This document shows, piece after piece, positions 11,301 to 21,975 of a DNA stretch of 64,000 nt. The notes beneath the pieces were generated by a model. That model was not told the DNA's origin. It was given only the letters and a program-made list of their open reading frames with translations, and searched no databases. Source of the stretch: Gymnogyps californianus (Eukaryota > Chordata > Aves > Accipitriformes > Cathartidae); the NCBI RefSeq assembly GCF_018139145.2, contig NW_026114279.1:248001-312000 (forward strand), given 5' to 3'. The translations under genes and the position numbers were made by a program. Position 1 is the first letter of the stretch, and each line of letters opens with the position of its first letter.

Positions 11301-13991
11301 GTTATGGCAAAATCATCATGGTTTTATCATCTGTTGGCTTTTTCTTTGTAGAAGTACACAATTTACTTCCAAACCTTGTGGGAAAAGTGACTTTCTGGGA
11401 TATTGTGTGAATTTCTATACTGGAACAAATGTTTCAGACGTTATGGTATCTGAATCAGTAGTGGGCAGCCTTATGCCATTGCCAGTCAGTACTGAACAGA
11501 GCTCTATGAAGAACAGTGATACCAGGGAAGTGTATGGAATACTTAATGAGAAAACAGTATAATACTTAATAAAAAAAGAAGCTGGAATTGGTTTGGTTTG
11601 GTTTGTTCATGGTTTTAGAATCACCTATTCCTTCTTTTCTTCTATTCCGTATTTAGTCACCATTAAAAAGTGGCTTGATCTGTGCTGTGAAGTCTGCTTG
11701 TTTTACTTTAGAGACTCTTTTGTGAGTGCATGCGTTTTGTTTATAAGATTTTGAAATTTAAGGCATCTTTTGATGAATTCCCCTCTATTATGCTTAGTTT
11801 GTAGGCAACTTATATTGTAGGCAACTGTCATTTTTATACTGCTTGGCATCACCAGTCCTGGATACTTATTAGTAGGGCCAGGGCTCCTTTAGACAGTGCA
11901 GATCTCTGAAAAACTCTTAAATAGCAGACTCTCACATTTACTTGTCACGTTCAAAAATATTAATCCTCAGTCCATGTGTAAGTCCAGGACTGGCGAGTGA
12001 CTTAAAGTTCAATATCCTCCAAAAACCTATATGTGATGTAATAATGGTTTTATATCACAGGAGAGTCGTTAATCCTTTCTTCTCAAATGTATGAAATATC
12101 TATTTGTAGCTGTCATAAGTGGGAAATATCAGGCCTTAAAATATGTCATTGGTTTACAGGAAGACTTTCAAATTAAGCACTGGTTTTTTTCCATATAGGG
12201 TCTACACAGTTGGATCTTAGTTAACCTGCTCTTCCAGCTAGGAGGGAGGGGTGAAAATCTTTTTCAGCTGACCAACTCTGTAAAATTTGAAGTGGATGTG
12301 TGAAGCTATAATGATACGGAATAAAAACTTCATTACTTATGAACGTCTCACAAAAATGTTTCTGGAATTCTTTTATTCTCTCTAAATAATATAAAATGTG
12401 AATATATTATTTGTAAACTTAGTTTTCTTCTGTGTAAGTGGTTTTTTCTGTTGTATTTGGTGCTTTATTCGTAGGCAGGGATAGTGTGTGAGTGTGTGAG
12501 AGCACTGATTAACCTGTATTGGTGGAAGAAATACATACTAGAATCTAATGCTTCTCTTGTACATACAGATCAGCCCCTCATGAATTTGCATGGAGTGAAC
12601 CTTTAGGTATTACATAGACTGTGATGTTTGTCTGCATTAATTTTTGTCTCTGAAAGTACTTTACTGAAAAATAAGCCTAGATGGAACTTGCACATTCATA
12701 CTTAAAATATTTTAATAAAGCTCTGGCTTTACGTATCTAATAATAGTGTTGTAGGAATTTTAGCTTAAAGATACAAGCAAGCCAGATTTTGTGGGATGTG
12801 GTATATTTTTTTAGAATATCTAGTGTAGTTTGGGAAGAGGAGGAAATAACAGAGAAACTGTCCATAATGCCTTTCATTTAATGGCAGTGGAAACTGTTTA
12901 TTCTTTGACACCTAATTTCAATTCAGTTTCAGTTCAGTAAAATTGTTATGTAAAAATCAAGATTTAATTTTGACTTCTAAAGTATTAACACTTATGATAA
13001 GTTTTCAGTATAAGAGGATTCTTCCTGAAAGTAGGTAACAATTTACATTCATAAAATAAATAATTTACATTTATATTATAACTAACAGTTTATATTTGTG
13101 TAATAAATCAGTGTAAGCTAATTATTTTCTGCTTTTTAATCAGTAGGAATTTAATAAGAAGATGCAGAATGGAGACACTTGTACATGTGCATTCTATAAC
13201 TTGATGAATGCTAAATATAATAAAGTTGAAGTCATTATTAAAAATGTTTTAATATAACTCCATATTACCCACTAATTCAAGTTGTAGAGTGAGATATGTC
13301 TCTCACTATGTGAGAAATACAGTAGAATAAAAGCAAAATTTTGACAATTGTGCTGCAAATGCTTAATATCATTTAAAGTGTAATGAAAACATTGAACGAC
13401 AGTATTTTTGATTAAGTGACACCAGTGCTTTGTGGAAGGTGATGAGGACAACCAGATCTTATTTTCTTTAAAAGAACTGAGTTTTTCCATCTGGTCAAGT
13501 CTCAAAGTCAAGGGCAACATTTCTTATAGATATAGGATCAGATTCAGTATTGGCTTTCAAAAAGCCTTATCCTTGTAAACTAGTTGAAGGCTACAAGTGG
13601 AGGCTCAAAATTAGACCCTGATCTTGTAAGATCATGACCATCTTCAGCTACTTTGCAATTTCTTCTGAGATTGCTGTTCTTCAGCTTTCTATGCAGCGTC
13701 AAAGAGCTGGGAAGAGGAGCTGTTGGCCTTCCAGAGACTGTGCTTGTGCTTCAGTTAAATAACATTAAATAGCAGTTTTCTCTTTTCCCCATGCAGATGG
13801 TAAAAGGCTGTGTGGCCATAGGAGGTGCTTAGCTTTTGGAAATACTGTAATTCAACCAGTCCTCTGCTATATAGACACCCCTCCATGACATCCATTGAAC
13901 TCTATTCATGAAACTCTTCTATCTTAGGCTTAAATGTTACCACTTGATTACTAAAAGCCTACTAAGACATTTTAAAATTGAGATGAGCTAC
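8384..13991 (+). other. HOMER1 intron 4, 5' part
   Basis: About 5.6 kb of AT-rich intron. I see no LTR, CR1 or coding homology here. Short homopolymers (T runs near 10926-10936 and 11064-11072) are present. Frames of 60-84 codons in it have no recognisable motifs. Confidence 0.65.
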
Positions 13992-13996
13992 TTAGC
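13992..13996 (+). repeat. Target-site duplication TTAGC, left copy
   Basis: TTAGC immediately precedes TGTATTGGG. An identical TTAGC follows the element at 15136-15140. Confidence 0.88.
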
Positions 13997-15135
13997 TGTA
14001 TTGGGTTTGCGTGGCAAGGTTTTGGTAGCAGGGGGGCTACAGGGGTTGCTTCTGTGAGAAGATGCCAGAAGCTTCCCCTATGTCCGATAGAGCCAGTGCC
14101 AGCTGGCTCCAAGATGGACCTGCCGCTGGCCAAGGCCGAGCCAATTAGCGATGGTGGTAGCACCTCTGTGATAACATATTTAAGAAGGGGGAAAAAAAAC
14201 CCCAGCAATTGCAGCCAGAGAGAGGAGCGAGAATATGTGAGAGAAACAACTCTGCGGACACCAAGGTCAGTGGAGAAGGAGGGGGAGGAGGTGCTCCAGG
14301 CGCCAGAGCAGAGATTCCCCTGCAGCCCATGGTGAAGACCATGGTGAGGCAGGCTGTCCCCCTGCAGCCCATGGAGGTGAACGGTGGAGCAGATATCCAC
14401 CTGCAGCCCGTGGAGGACCCCATGCCGGAGCAGGTGGATGCCCGAAGGAGGCTGTGACCCTGTGGGAAGCCCATGCTGGAGCAGGTTCCTGGCAGGACCT
14501 GTGGACCCATGGAGAGAGGAGCCCATGCTGGAGCAGGTTTGCTGGCAGGACTTGTGACCCCATGGGGGACCCATGCTGGAGCAGTCTGTTCCTGAAGGAC
14601 TGCACCCCATGGAAGGGACCCATGCTGGAGCAGTTCATGAAGAACTGTAGCCCGTGGGAAGGACTCACATTGGAGAAGTTCATGGAGGACTGTCTCCCGT
14701 GGGAGGGACCCCACGCTGGAGCAGGGGAAGAGTGTGAGGAGTCCTCCCCCTGAGGAGGAAGGAGTGGCAGAAACAATGTGTGATGAACTGACTGCAACCC
14801 CCATTCCCGCCCCCCTGTGCCGCTCAGGGGGAGGAGGTAGAGAAAATCAGGAGTAAAGTTAAGCCTGGGAAGAAGGGAGGGGTGGGGGAAGGTGTTTTTA
14901 AGATTTGGTTTTATTTCTCATTTACCCTACTCTGATTTGATTGGTAATAAATTAAATTAATTTTTCCCCAAGTCGAGTCTGTTTTGCCCGTGATGGTAAT
15001 TGCTGAGTGATCTCCCTGTCCTTATCTCGACCCACGAGCCTTTCATTTTATTTTCTCCCCCTGTCCAGCTGAGGAGGGGAGTGATAGAGCGACTTTGGTA
15101 GGCACCTGGCATCCAGCCAGGGTCAACCCACCACA
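13997..15135 (+). mobile_element. Solo LTR, 1139 bp, avian ERV family with internal repeats
   Basis: Starts TGTATTGGGTTTGCG and ends GTCAACCCACCACA, flanked by perfect 5-bp TTAGC duplications, so it is a complete solo LTR. It has a TATA-like TATTTAAG at 14177-14184 and AATAAA at 14946-14951. The middle (about 14310-14730) is made of degenerate tandem units built on CTGCAGCCCATGGAGG and on CCCATGCTGGAGCAG. These are GC-rich and keep all six frames open for long stretches. I recognise it as a family widespread in bird genomes. It is in sense orientation in HOMER1 intron 4. No internal retroviral sequence remains. Confidence 0.93.
14310..14735 (+). repeat. Degenerate tandem repeat array inside the solo LTR
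   Basis: Repeated blocks around CCCATGGAGG, GACCCATGCTGGAGCAG and TCATGAAGAACTG recur with spacings of about 40-60 bp. The 5' half uses CCTGCAGCCC(A/G)TGG units (three clear copies at about 14319, 14361 and 14401). The 3' half uses CATGCTGGAGCAG or close variants (at about 14471, 14526, 14571, 14621 and 14712). The array explains the long open frames on both strands of this LTR, which are not genes. Confidence 0.75.
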
Positions 15136-15140
15136 TTAGC
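15136..15140 (+). repeat. Target-site duplication TTAGC, right copy
   Basis: Exact match to 13992-13996, directly after the CA terminus of the solo LTR. Confidence 0.88.
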
Positions 15141-16067
15141 TTATATGACTCACTTATCTCCTGCAAAAATCATTACTTGAAAAAATATATAATAGGAAAG
15201 AAAATATTAAAATTAAACCACATACAGGGACTGAAAAGCCTATAATGTTCTAACTTAGGATGTGGGCTACACAGTGTACTTTGTTTTTTAAAAAGGAAGT
15301 ACTTTTCAGTGACTAGAAATTGGAAAATAGTGTTTGTTGGCCAAAACATAAATGTACGTGTTGGCGTGATGAAGACTGATTAAAACTGCACCAGTGCCTT
15401 CTGCTAGGAAGACAGCCAGTAAGTTTTTCAGGTGTCCGGTTGCGTAGCAGTAGCTGCCTGGGTATAACTGGAGTATTCTCCTTCCCAGACAATACCATGA
15501 CCAGCAAGAGCTAGGCCAGGCTAATGTGTCTACGAAAGTTTTGCGAGGACTGTGCTGAACAAGTTTTCTTTACAGATGGCTCATAGGTGAAACTGTGAAT
15601 GCACCACCAATGGCCCTTCCACTGTTCGCTTTGGTTAATACACAAAATGAAAGCTAGATTTTGAAACAAATATCAGAATTGTTTGTTTCACCATGTTAGA
15701 ATATAAAGTAAGAGATAAGAATCTTGGGTGTCAGTAGTCGCCCGTTGTGTAGCTGGCTGAGGGCTGAATATAATATCAGGTAAGAGAGAGAGGTCTGTAA
15801 TAAGCAGGAGGCTGGATACTTGCAAATAAATCATAGGTTAGTTGTGTTTTGTGCAAGATAATGTGAATCCTATGGTAATACACTTCTAAATTAAATTCAC
15901 ATGATGAAATATGACCATGAGGGATGCTGGAAATCTGTGAGCCTCACATTAATACTGCCTAAAGTTCATATCTCATTTAAGAATTAATGTTAGTGCTTAT
16001 ATGCACATAGCCTTCCTGAGCAGGTCACTTGGTAATTCTAATGTGTCATTTGTTTGTTTTACTTAAG
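15141..16067 (+). other. HOMER1 intron 4, 3' part
   Basis: About 0.9 kb of intron with no recognised element. It ends in the pyrimidine-rich TTTGTTTGTTTTACTTAAG acceptor at 16049-16067. Confidence 0.7.
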
Positions 16068-16210
16068 GAATCAGCTGGAGGGGATATTCAGTCTCCTTTA
16101 ACGCCAGAAAGTATTAATGGGACAGATGACGAGAGAGTGATGCCAGAAGTGACGCAGAACTCAGAACCAAGGGCTGAACCATCCCAGAACGCATTGCCAT
16201 TTACCCATAG
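16068..16210 (+). CDS. HOMER1: HOMER1 exon 5: linker with SPLTP motif; last exon shared with Homer1a
   Basis: The exon carries 47 full codons plus two bases (AG) of a split serine codon. It encodes the linker from ESAGGDIQSPLTPESING through EPRAEPSQNALPFTH. SPLTP is the proline motif of Homer1 reported to contact EVH1 domains. Relative to the mammalian sequence as I recall it, the bird has VMPEV where mammals have TPDV, one residue longer. When spliced to 34695 the split codon becomes AGT (Ser) and the long isoform continues. The donor at 16211 is GTACAG, which lacks the +5 G of the consensus. If unspliced, the frame continues 11 codons and stops. Confidence 0.97.
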
Positions 16211-16216
16211 GTACAG
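16211..16216 (+). promoter_or_regulatory. HOMER1: Weak exon 5 splice donor GTACAG
   Basis: The exon ends CATAG and the intron starts GTACAG. Compared with the GTRAGT consensus it lacks A at +4, G at +5 and T at +6. The exon 3, 4, 6 and 8 donors (GTAAGT, GTGAGT, GTAAGT, GTGAGC) all have G at +5. A weak donor fits the regulated choice between splicing on to exon 6 and read-through to Homer1a. Confidence 0.7.
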
Positions 16217-16244
16217 ATTCCATTCCCACATCCTGATTAAGTGA
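16211..16244 (+). CDS. HOMER1: Homer1a-specific 11-residue tail (intron 5 read-through)
   Basis: Reading past the exon 5 donor adds RYRFHSHILIK and then TGA at 16242-16244. In rodents, Homer1a is made by read-through at the same place and has an 11-residue tail that I recall as RYTFNSAIMIK. Length, position and most residue classes agree (R-Y-x-F, an I-x-I-K-like end). Homer1a keeps EVH1 but has no coiled coil, so it cannot cross-link and competes with long Homers. It is induced as an immediate-early gene in neurons. The coincidence of position, length and sequence makes a conserved isoform far more likely than chance. Expression itself is not shown by the DNA. Confidence 0.9.
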
Positions 16245-18411
16245 TACTTATATCCTTCCTCGTTAAAGGGACCTTCTCCCATGTCGTGGCTTCCACCTAG
16301 CAAAGTTAAGAATTAAATTACGTGATAAAAAAAAAAAAAAAAAAGAATTGGCTTTCAGATTTGCAGTATAATCTTTGTTTTCACAAAAAAACATGAGGAA
16401 ATCTCTTTGAATACGATTTTGGGGGGCGTTATTTTATAGTTTAATCAGCTGAATGCAAGCCCTTGAACACTGGTTAGTGCAGGTGTCCCTTTAACAGGAA
16501 GCATTATTTCAATGTTTGAGATCTTAGTAAAGTTAACTGCTTCTTAGAATATTCCAATTAAATTATTTTTGCACACATTTTCTTTAAATGACTGATAGGA
16601 TTGGACGTCAGCCTTTCACTGATGAGTTGTTGGAAGAAATGGGACTCTTACAACACTTTCGGATTATAAAATTTAAAGCAGTCTTTAATTGAACAGTTCT
16701 CTGACAGTTGAAAACATTTTTCAACTTTTTTTGAAACATGAGAAGTGTAGTTCTGCTTCAGACTGAATTATAATTCATTGCACTAGGAATACTGTACTCT
16801 GTTCTTTAAGAAAACTAGAACTTTTAATTTAATGATACAAATAATGAGTTAAGATGGGTATATCTCACCTATTAGAAATGATTGTAAATGGGACACTCAA
16901 TAAAACACATTATGTACTGAGACCATGGAAAGTAACTTAAATATTTAAAAACTTAGAGCAAAGCTAGAAATACTAGATTTATTTTTTTTAAACATGGTCT
17001 GAATCAGTTTAAATAGAGTTTAAGAGCTCTTGATCAAAGGTTGGGGAACACTAGGATGTCAGATATGTCATGCAAATAATTCAGAATGAGCAGAGATGGA
17101 ATTGGAATTGTTCAAGACTTCTCATTTTTTGTAAGAGAATAATACTATTATTAAGCATATCTGAAAAAAAAAATTTACATTTTCAAATGAGAAAAAAATA
17201 TTATACTTTTTTAGCAGAGTGATTGTGTTTATTTTTATACTTCAATTGTCACCAGTGCATCTATTACATGTTTTACAAGAAATGGTGCTTTGTAAGAGAG
17301 CTCTGTGCATGTTGAAGGAATATTACAAATGTTGCACATCAGTGTTATGTAACGAGTTCATTTAAACTTACTGTTTGTGTGTTGGAATTCTCTATCAATA
17401 TTTTTGTGAAAAGGAGTTGTGATAAAGTCCACACAGGAGTAGTGGTGTTTGTTTTTTTTTTTAAAATGACAGCTGCAAGATCTTCCCTCTCACTTTGCAT
17501 ATGTAAATATGTTTTCTGGTATGCCAATATAGTAATTACACTTTGCTCTGCATTGACCATGACTGAAGATATTTTTTGAAACTACCCAACTGTAATTTTT
17601 GATGGTGTGGAATAGAGGTTACAAAATTTTTACATGCTTTGCATTTTTCTATCATCTACTTCATGTATGCAGTGTGAGTGCCTGGTTTTAATTTATTGTC
17701 CTGTTAAATACCACTAGCTAGAATTGGTCTTCCGACGATAACTCTGCATTTTGAGGGTCACTTCTCATGATGATTCTCATGAGAATCATTTGTCTTGCTA
17801 ATGGTAGCTTCAAGTTTGTTAGTGAGCTATTACCAAAGAAAATGCAAATGTTTTCAAACCCTTTGAAATTAATTGAATTTTGGACTAGATAAGGTTTTTA
17901 TTATAAATAAATAAAGATTCATATAGATTACTTTTTTTTTTTTAATACTGAAAAGCTCAAGTGAGGACGTTTATATATTATTATGCCTTCAGGTGCTTTC
18001 TGACAATTTTTTTGTATAGAAAGAAAAAAATCCTTTTGTGTGTGTGTGAGTGTCAAGGAACACTGTCTCAATCAGAGGGAAACTACCATTTTAAAAAATG
18101 TATATTCCAAAAGATTCCAGTTATTTCCCAGGCACCATTATGTTTTTCAAGTTGATGACAGAACTTAGTTTGGAAATCAGCTGCTTTGATTGGATTTAAT
18201 TGTTAGCTGTAATGAAGGCTCTCTAAAACGGCACTATGATGTAACACATGCATGAAAGAGATGGAAAGTGAAGCCTCCAGGATTGTGTTAGTGCTGCTTA
18301 AATGGGCATATTTTTGTAGAGGCATTTCATAATATTAAATTGGCAACTAGGTAGACATACCTAGTTGCTTGTGCTGGCTGGAAGGGTGCTCTCTGCAGGA
18401 AGTCTGTTTGC
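16245..18411 (+). other. HOMER1: Candidate Homer1a 3' UTR / proximal intron 5
   Basis: Very AT-rich sequence directly after the Homer1a stop. It has several ATTTA pentamers (for example near 16669, 16826, 16939, 16977, 17358 and 17691), as expected of an unstable immediate-early transcript. Poly(A) candidates are ATTAAA at 16312-16317, AATAAA near 16899 and the cluster AATAAATAAA near 17907-17916. Mammalian Homer1a has a long AU-rich 3' UTR, so the more distal signals are plausible. The true end cannot be decided from sequence alone. Confidence 0.55.
16327..16344 (+). repeat. A18 homopolymer
   Basis: Eighteen consecutive A residues lie 83 bp after the Homer1a stop and about 10 bp after an ATTAAA hexamer. 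It is a genomic tract that can prime oligo-dT internally. Confidence 0.9.
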
Positions 18412-18416
18412 CCCTG
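18412..18416 (+). repeat. Target-site duplication CCCTG, left copy
   Basis: CCCTG precedes the TGTCCTGG terminus; an identical CCCTG is at 19015-19019. Confidence 0.87.
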
Positions 18417-19014
18417 TGTCCTGGTTTCGGCTGGGACAGAGTTAATTTTCTTCTTAGTAGCTGGTACAGTGCTGTGTTTTGGATTTAGTGTGAGAATGAT
18501 GTTGATAACACACTGATGTTTTTAGTTGTTGCTAAGTAGCGCTTATCTTAAGCCAAGGACTTTTCAGTCTCCCGTGCTCTGCCAGCAAGCAGGTGTGCAA
18601 GAAGCTGGGAGGGAGCACAGCCAGGGCAGCTGACCTGAACTAGCCAAAGGGGTATTCCATACCATGGAACGTCATGCCCAGTATATAAACAGGGGGGAGT
18701 TGGCTGGGGGGCGGATCGTGGCTCTGGCATCGGTCAGCAGGTGGTGAGCAATTGCATTGTGCATTGCTTGTCTTTTCTTGGGTTTTATTTCTTTTTTTTT
18801 GTTATATTACTTTTCATTACAATTATTATTATTCTATTATTATTATTCTTAGTATTATATTTTATTTTACTTTAGTTATTAAACTGTTCTTATCTCAACC
18901 CATGAGTTTTACTTTTTTTTTCCTTTCCTCCTCCCCATCCCACTGGGAGGGGGAAGGGGGAAGGGGGAAGCAGCTGCATGGTACCTAGTTGTCAGCTGGG
19001 GTTAAACCACGACA
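18417..19014 (+). mobile_element. Solo LTR of the TGTCCTGG (ERVL-like) family, 598 bp
   Basis: A complete LTR from TGTCCTGGTTTCGGCTGGGAC to GGTTAAACCACGACA with perfect CCCTG duplications. TATATAAA at 18682-18689 is the promoter TATA box and ATTAAA near 18878 the likely poly(A) signal. Purine-rich GGGAGGGGGAAGGGGGAAGG precedes the U5 end. It belongs with the intron 3 and intron 6 copies (shared GCGCTTATCTTAAGCCAAGGAC). It is in sense orientation about 2.2 kb after the Homer1a stop, so its poly(A) signal lies in the same transcriptional direction as HOMER1. Confidence 0.94.
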
Positions 19015-19019
19015 CCCTG
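19015..19019 (+). repeat. Target-site duplication CCCTG, right copy
   Basis: Exact match to 18412-18416, directly after the terminal ACA. Confidence 0.87.
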
Positions 19020-21867
19020 ATTTAAAAAAAAAAAAAAATTAAAATAAAAATTAAACAAAACCTTACACCCCAATCATTGGAGACTCCCTGGGCTTTTCAT
19101 GTGTCAGGGGTACAGAAAGGGATTGTGCTCCTCCTTGTTCCCTGCCCTTTTGATGCTGCTGTGTATTGGTGACACTGCATGTGTGATGGAGAGGAGTTGC
19201 CACACTGAACCATTTCCCTGTGTGCCCTGGTAGCTCCTGCCGATCGCTGAGCCTCTTCCACACCCTGCGTTTCAGCAAAGTTAAAGTTTAGCCAGTGCTT
19301 CTGGGTGAGAAGGATAATGCTGGAAGGGCATGTGAGTGTTGTCTTGTGCATGGCAATTCTTTTTATATATTTGCCTTTACTTCTGGAGCTGTTGATCAAT
19401 CGCTAGGTGCTTTTCAAAAGAAAAGATGGTGTGGTCTTCCCTCCAATGAGTTCAGCTATAGGGGACATGAGAGTTGCTGAGGCTGGCCATGCTTCACTGA
19501 AATAATACTAGCGTAACAAGTTCATTTCTTCCATGATTAGGAAAGCTATATTCTGCTCTGACATGACAGTACCCTGTGAAGGTCCAAAAGGAGTGGTCCT
19601 CAGTGTAGGCTGGAGCACAGGGAAAGACATGCGTGGGGCCACCTGGCAGGAGCCCAGGCAGCCATGGGGCAAAGGTTGGAGCTTCGTGGGCAGGACGAGG
19701 TGCCACAGCACCGCACAGCGAGGATGGCTGGTGAGGTGGGAACTGCGTTGCTGCCGAGAGGGTTGGCGAGCTTAGCCAAGTGCGGGTACCTCTGCGGCAG
19801 AGGACAGGGGTAAAGGTTTGAAGGGGGTTGTTGTCAAGACAGTGATCTAGGGAAGAGGTTTTCATGTCTGTATGAACTGGAAGGGTCTGAAAGGAGTTAA
19901 CAAGGTCAAAAGGAGAGGTGTGGAGGTCATGCTTTAGTCTACATCTTACTACTTGTCATTTTTAATCTGCACATGCCGAAAAATGTTCAATTTCATTTTG
20001 TTGTAACACATTCTCTCTGGCCAGATATGTCCTCTTCTGCAAGCATTCTTCTCTGTGCTTTGTATGTCTTAGTGTGGGTAGTTGGGGGCTGTGTTATTTC
20101 AGCAAAGTGTAGACTACTTTGGTATTTAGAGTTATTTTCTGACCATTTATACCCAAAAGCTGAAAAAAAGCATTACTTAAGTCATCAGAGTTTTGTTATT
20201 AGATCTTTAATTTTTTATTATTTCAGTAAATAACTGTAAGTATTGAAATGAACATTCTCCAGTATATGGAGTCTACATATCTGCAGTCTACAATCCTATT
20301 CATATCCCATGAGCATAATAGAGCAAAAGTCTAGTTGCTTCAATTTATCCTTATCTGGAAAGTCTTAATGCTGTTCACAAGCAGTGTGACTCTAGTCAAC
20401 TGCTTGAGAGATAAGGATATTAAATGATTATGAGCCTTGCACAGAAAGATGAACTCTTGCAATTAAACCTCTTGCCTTTTTTAAACTATGATGGTTAATG
20501 TTGAATTATGAAGTAATGTTACTTGGGAACTCCCAAATCTTATAATATAGCCTGAGCACTGCTCTCATTAGTAAATGTTGCCAAAACAAATGAAAGTAAA
20601 ATGTAACCTAAGCCTGGCATTAGAATTTTTAAAAGACTTGGCTGAGACTCTGATTGAGTCTGATTTTCTGAACGATGGCTAGTCCAGGAAGGCTTTTTTC
20701 TAACAAAAGCTAGTTAATAATCTAATTGTGATTTTTTTTTTCCCCATCTAAAAAAAGTTGACCATAAAAAGGCGTTTGGAGAGAAAAAAGTTGCTAAAAA
20801 ATTTGTAACCATTTCCAATGTGACTGCACCTGACTTTTAAATGTAAGTTTTAATCCTGCTGGTGCATAGTATACAGTTCCTGATGGCCTGAATGAGCCCA
20901 AAGAAATACTATACTGAGCTTATTTAGCCTTAGAATATAATTCAAATATTAAAGCTGAATAGTGTGTCTGGCGAACTCTGCAACTGCTGCTTGGGGCTTT
21001 TTGGTAACTGGTGAACTTGCTCTTTCGCCTTTGAAGAGAATACATTTGTTTATAACAAGTTTTATTCCATTTTTGGCACCTCATGAAGCTGTGGGATAAA
21101 ACACTTTCAGAAACAAAACTTAAAATAAGAGGATTCTTCTGGGACAAATCTTGAAAGTCTTCAACTTTCTGTCAACTGTGACTTGTACCTTTTACCTCAT
21201 TTTTTCATGTAATATGTAAAGATGTTCCATCTAAATTTAATGAAACTTGGAATTTCTATTACATGTTTTGATTAGACAATATATATGTGTGTGTTTGTTG
21301 CTTGTTCATTAAAATTCCTATTTTTGTATTCAAACAAGTTTTTAATATGAAATTTTGACTCATTGCCTTAGTGAAAATGGACTTATGATGTTTATATATT
21401 AGATATTTTATTGTCTAGATAGCTTACCATTTAATAATGCTGCATGTAAATCCAGTGCTGTAATAACAAAGAAAAAACAAAAAATCTTGCTGCTAGCTCA
21501 TGTTCCTTCACTGCGTTTTCATTAAAAGTTGTATGCAGAAATCTGTTTAGTAGATTTTTCACTTGTATTACAACTACTCACTTCTACAAGCTTAAATATT
21601 TTAGTTATGTTACAGTAAAGATACTTTGTGAATCATGCTGAACTGTTAAGTTGGCTTTAAAGAAAAGTTTTGAGTTAATAATTTTTGTGGCATTTTGTAA
21701 TTTGAATTTACACTCAAACCCTAGTATTTGGATGTTCTTTATAGTGTTATGCATAGCTTCCTTACCAAGTAGTTCTGGGGGGGTGTATTACTTTTTTTTT
21801 TTAATTCTTGTTTTTGAATGCTATTTAGCCTGATGACAGGATAATTTCATATTGTGAGGAAGCTCAG
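19020..21867 (+). other. HOMER1 intron 5 segment with a GC-rich patch
   Basis: It starts with an A-rich run (about 19024-19037). A patch at about 19560-19810 is clearly more GC-rich than its surroundings, but I find no splice-bounded coding frame or repeat match. The rest is AT-rich intron with nothing recognised. Confidence 0.55.
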
Positions 21868-21975
21868 GAAGTCTCTAATCCAAGCTCCTGCTCAGAGAAG
21901 GTCAGCTATGAGATCAGATCAGGCTGCTCTAAGCTTTATCCAGTTGGGTTTTGAAAACCTCCTAGAATGGAGACT
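21868..21975 (-). repeat. CR1 LINE fragment, antisense
   Basis: The + strand reads TCTCTAATCCAAGCTCCTGCTC, then GATCAGGCTGCTCTAAGC and TTGGGTTTTGAAAACCTCC. These match the reverse complement of the familiar CR1 3' region (TCTCTGGGCAACCTG-type block family). Decayed and about 110 bp; the boundaries are approximate. Confidence 0.65.

Noticed and set aside
13972..14804. Overlapping minus-strand open frames of 176-219 codons
   Set aside because: They lie inside the solo LTR bounded by TTAGC duplications and reflect its tandem repeats; the translations are low-complexity and mutually overlapping.
19494..19865. A 123-codon minus-strand frame in a GC-rich patch
   Set aside because: The reduced stop frequency is explained by the base composition; no homology recognised. 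The patch is kept only as a compositional observation.
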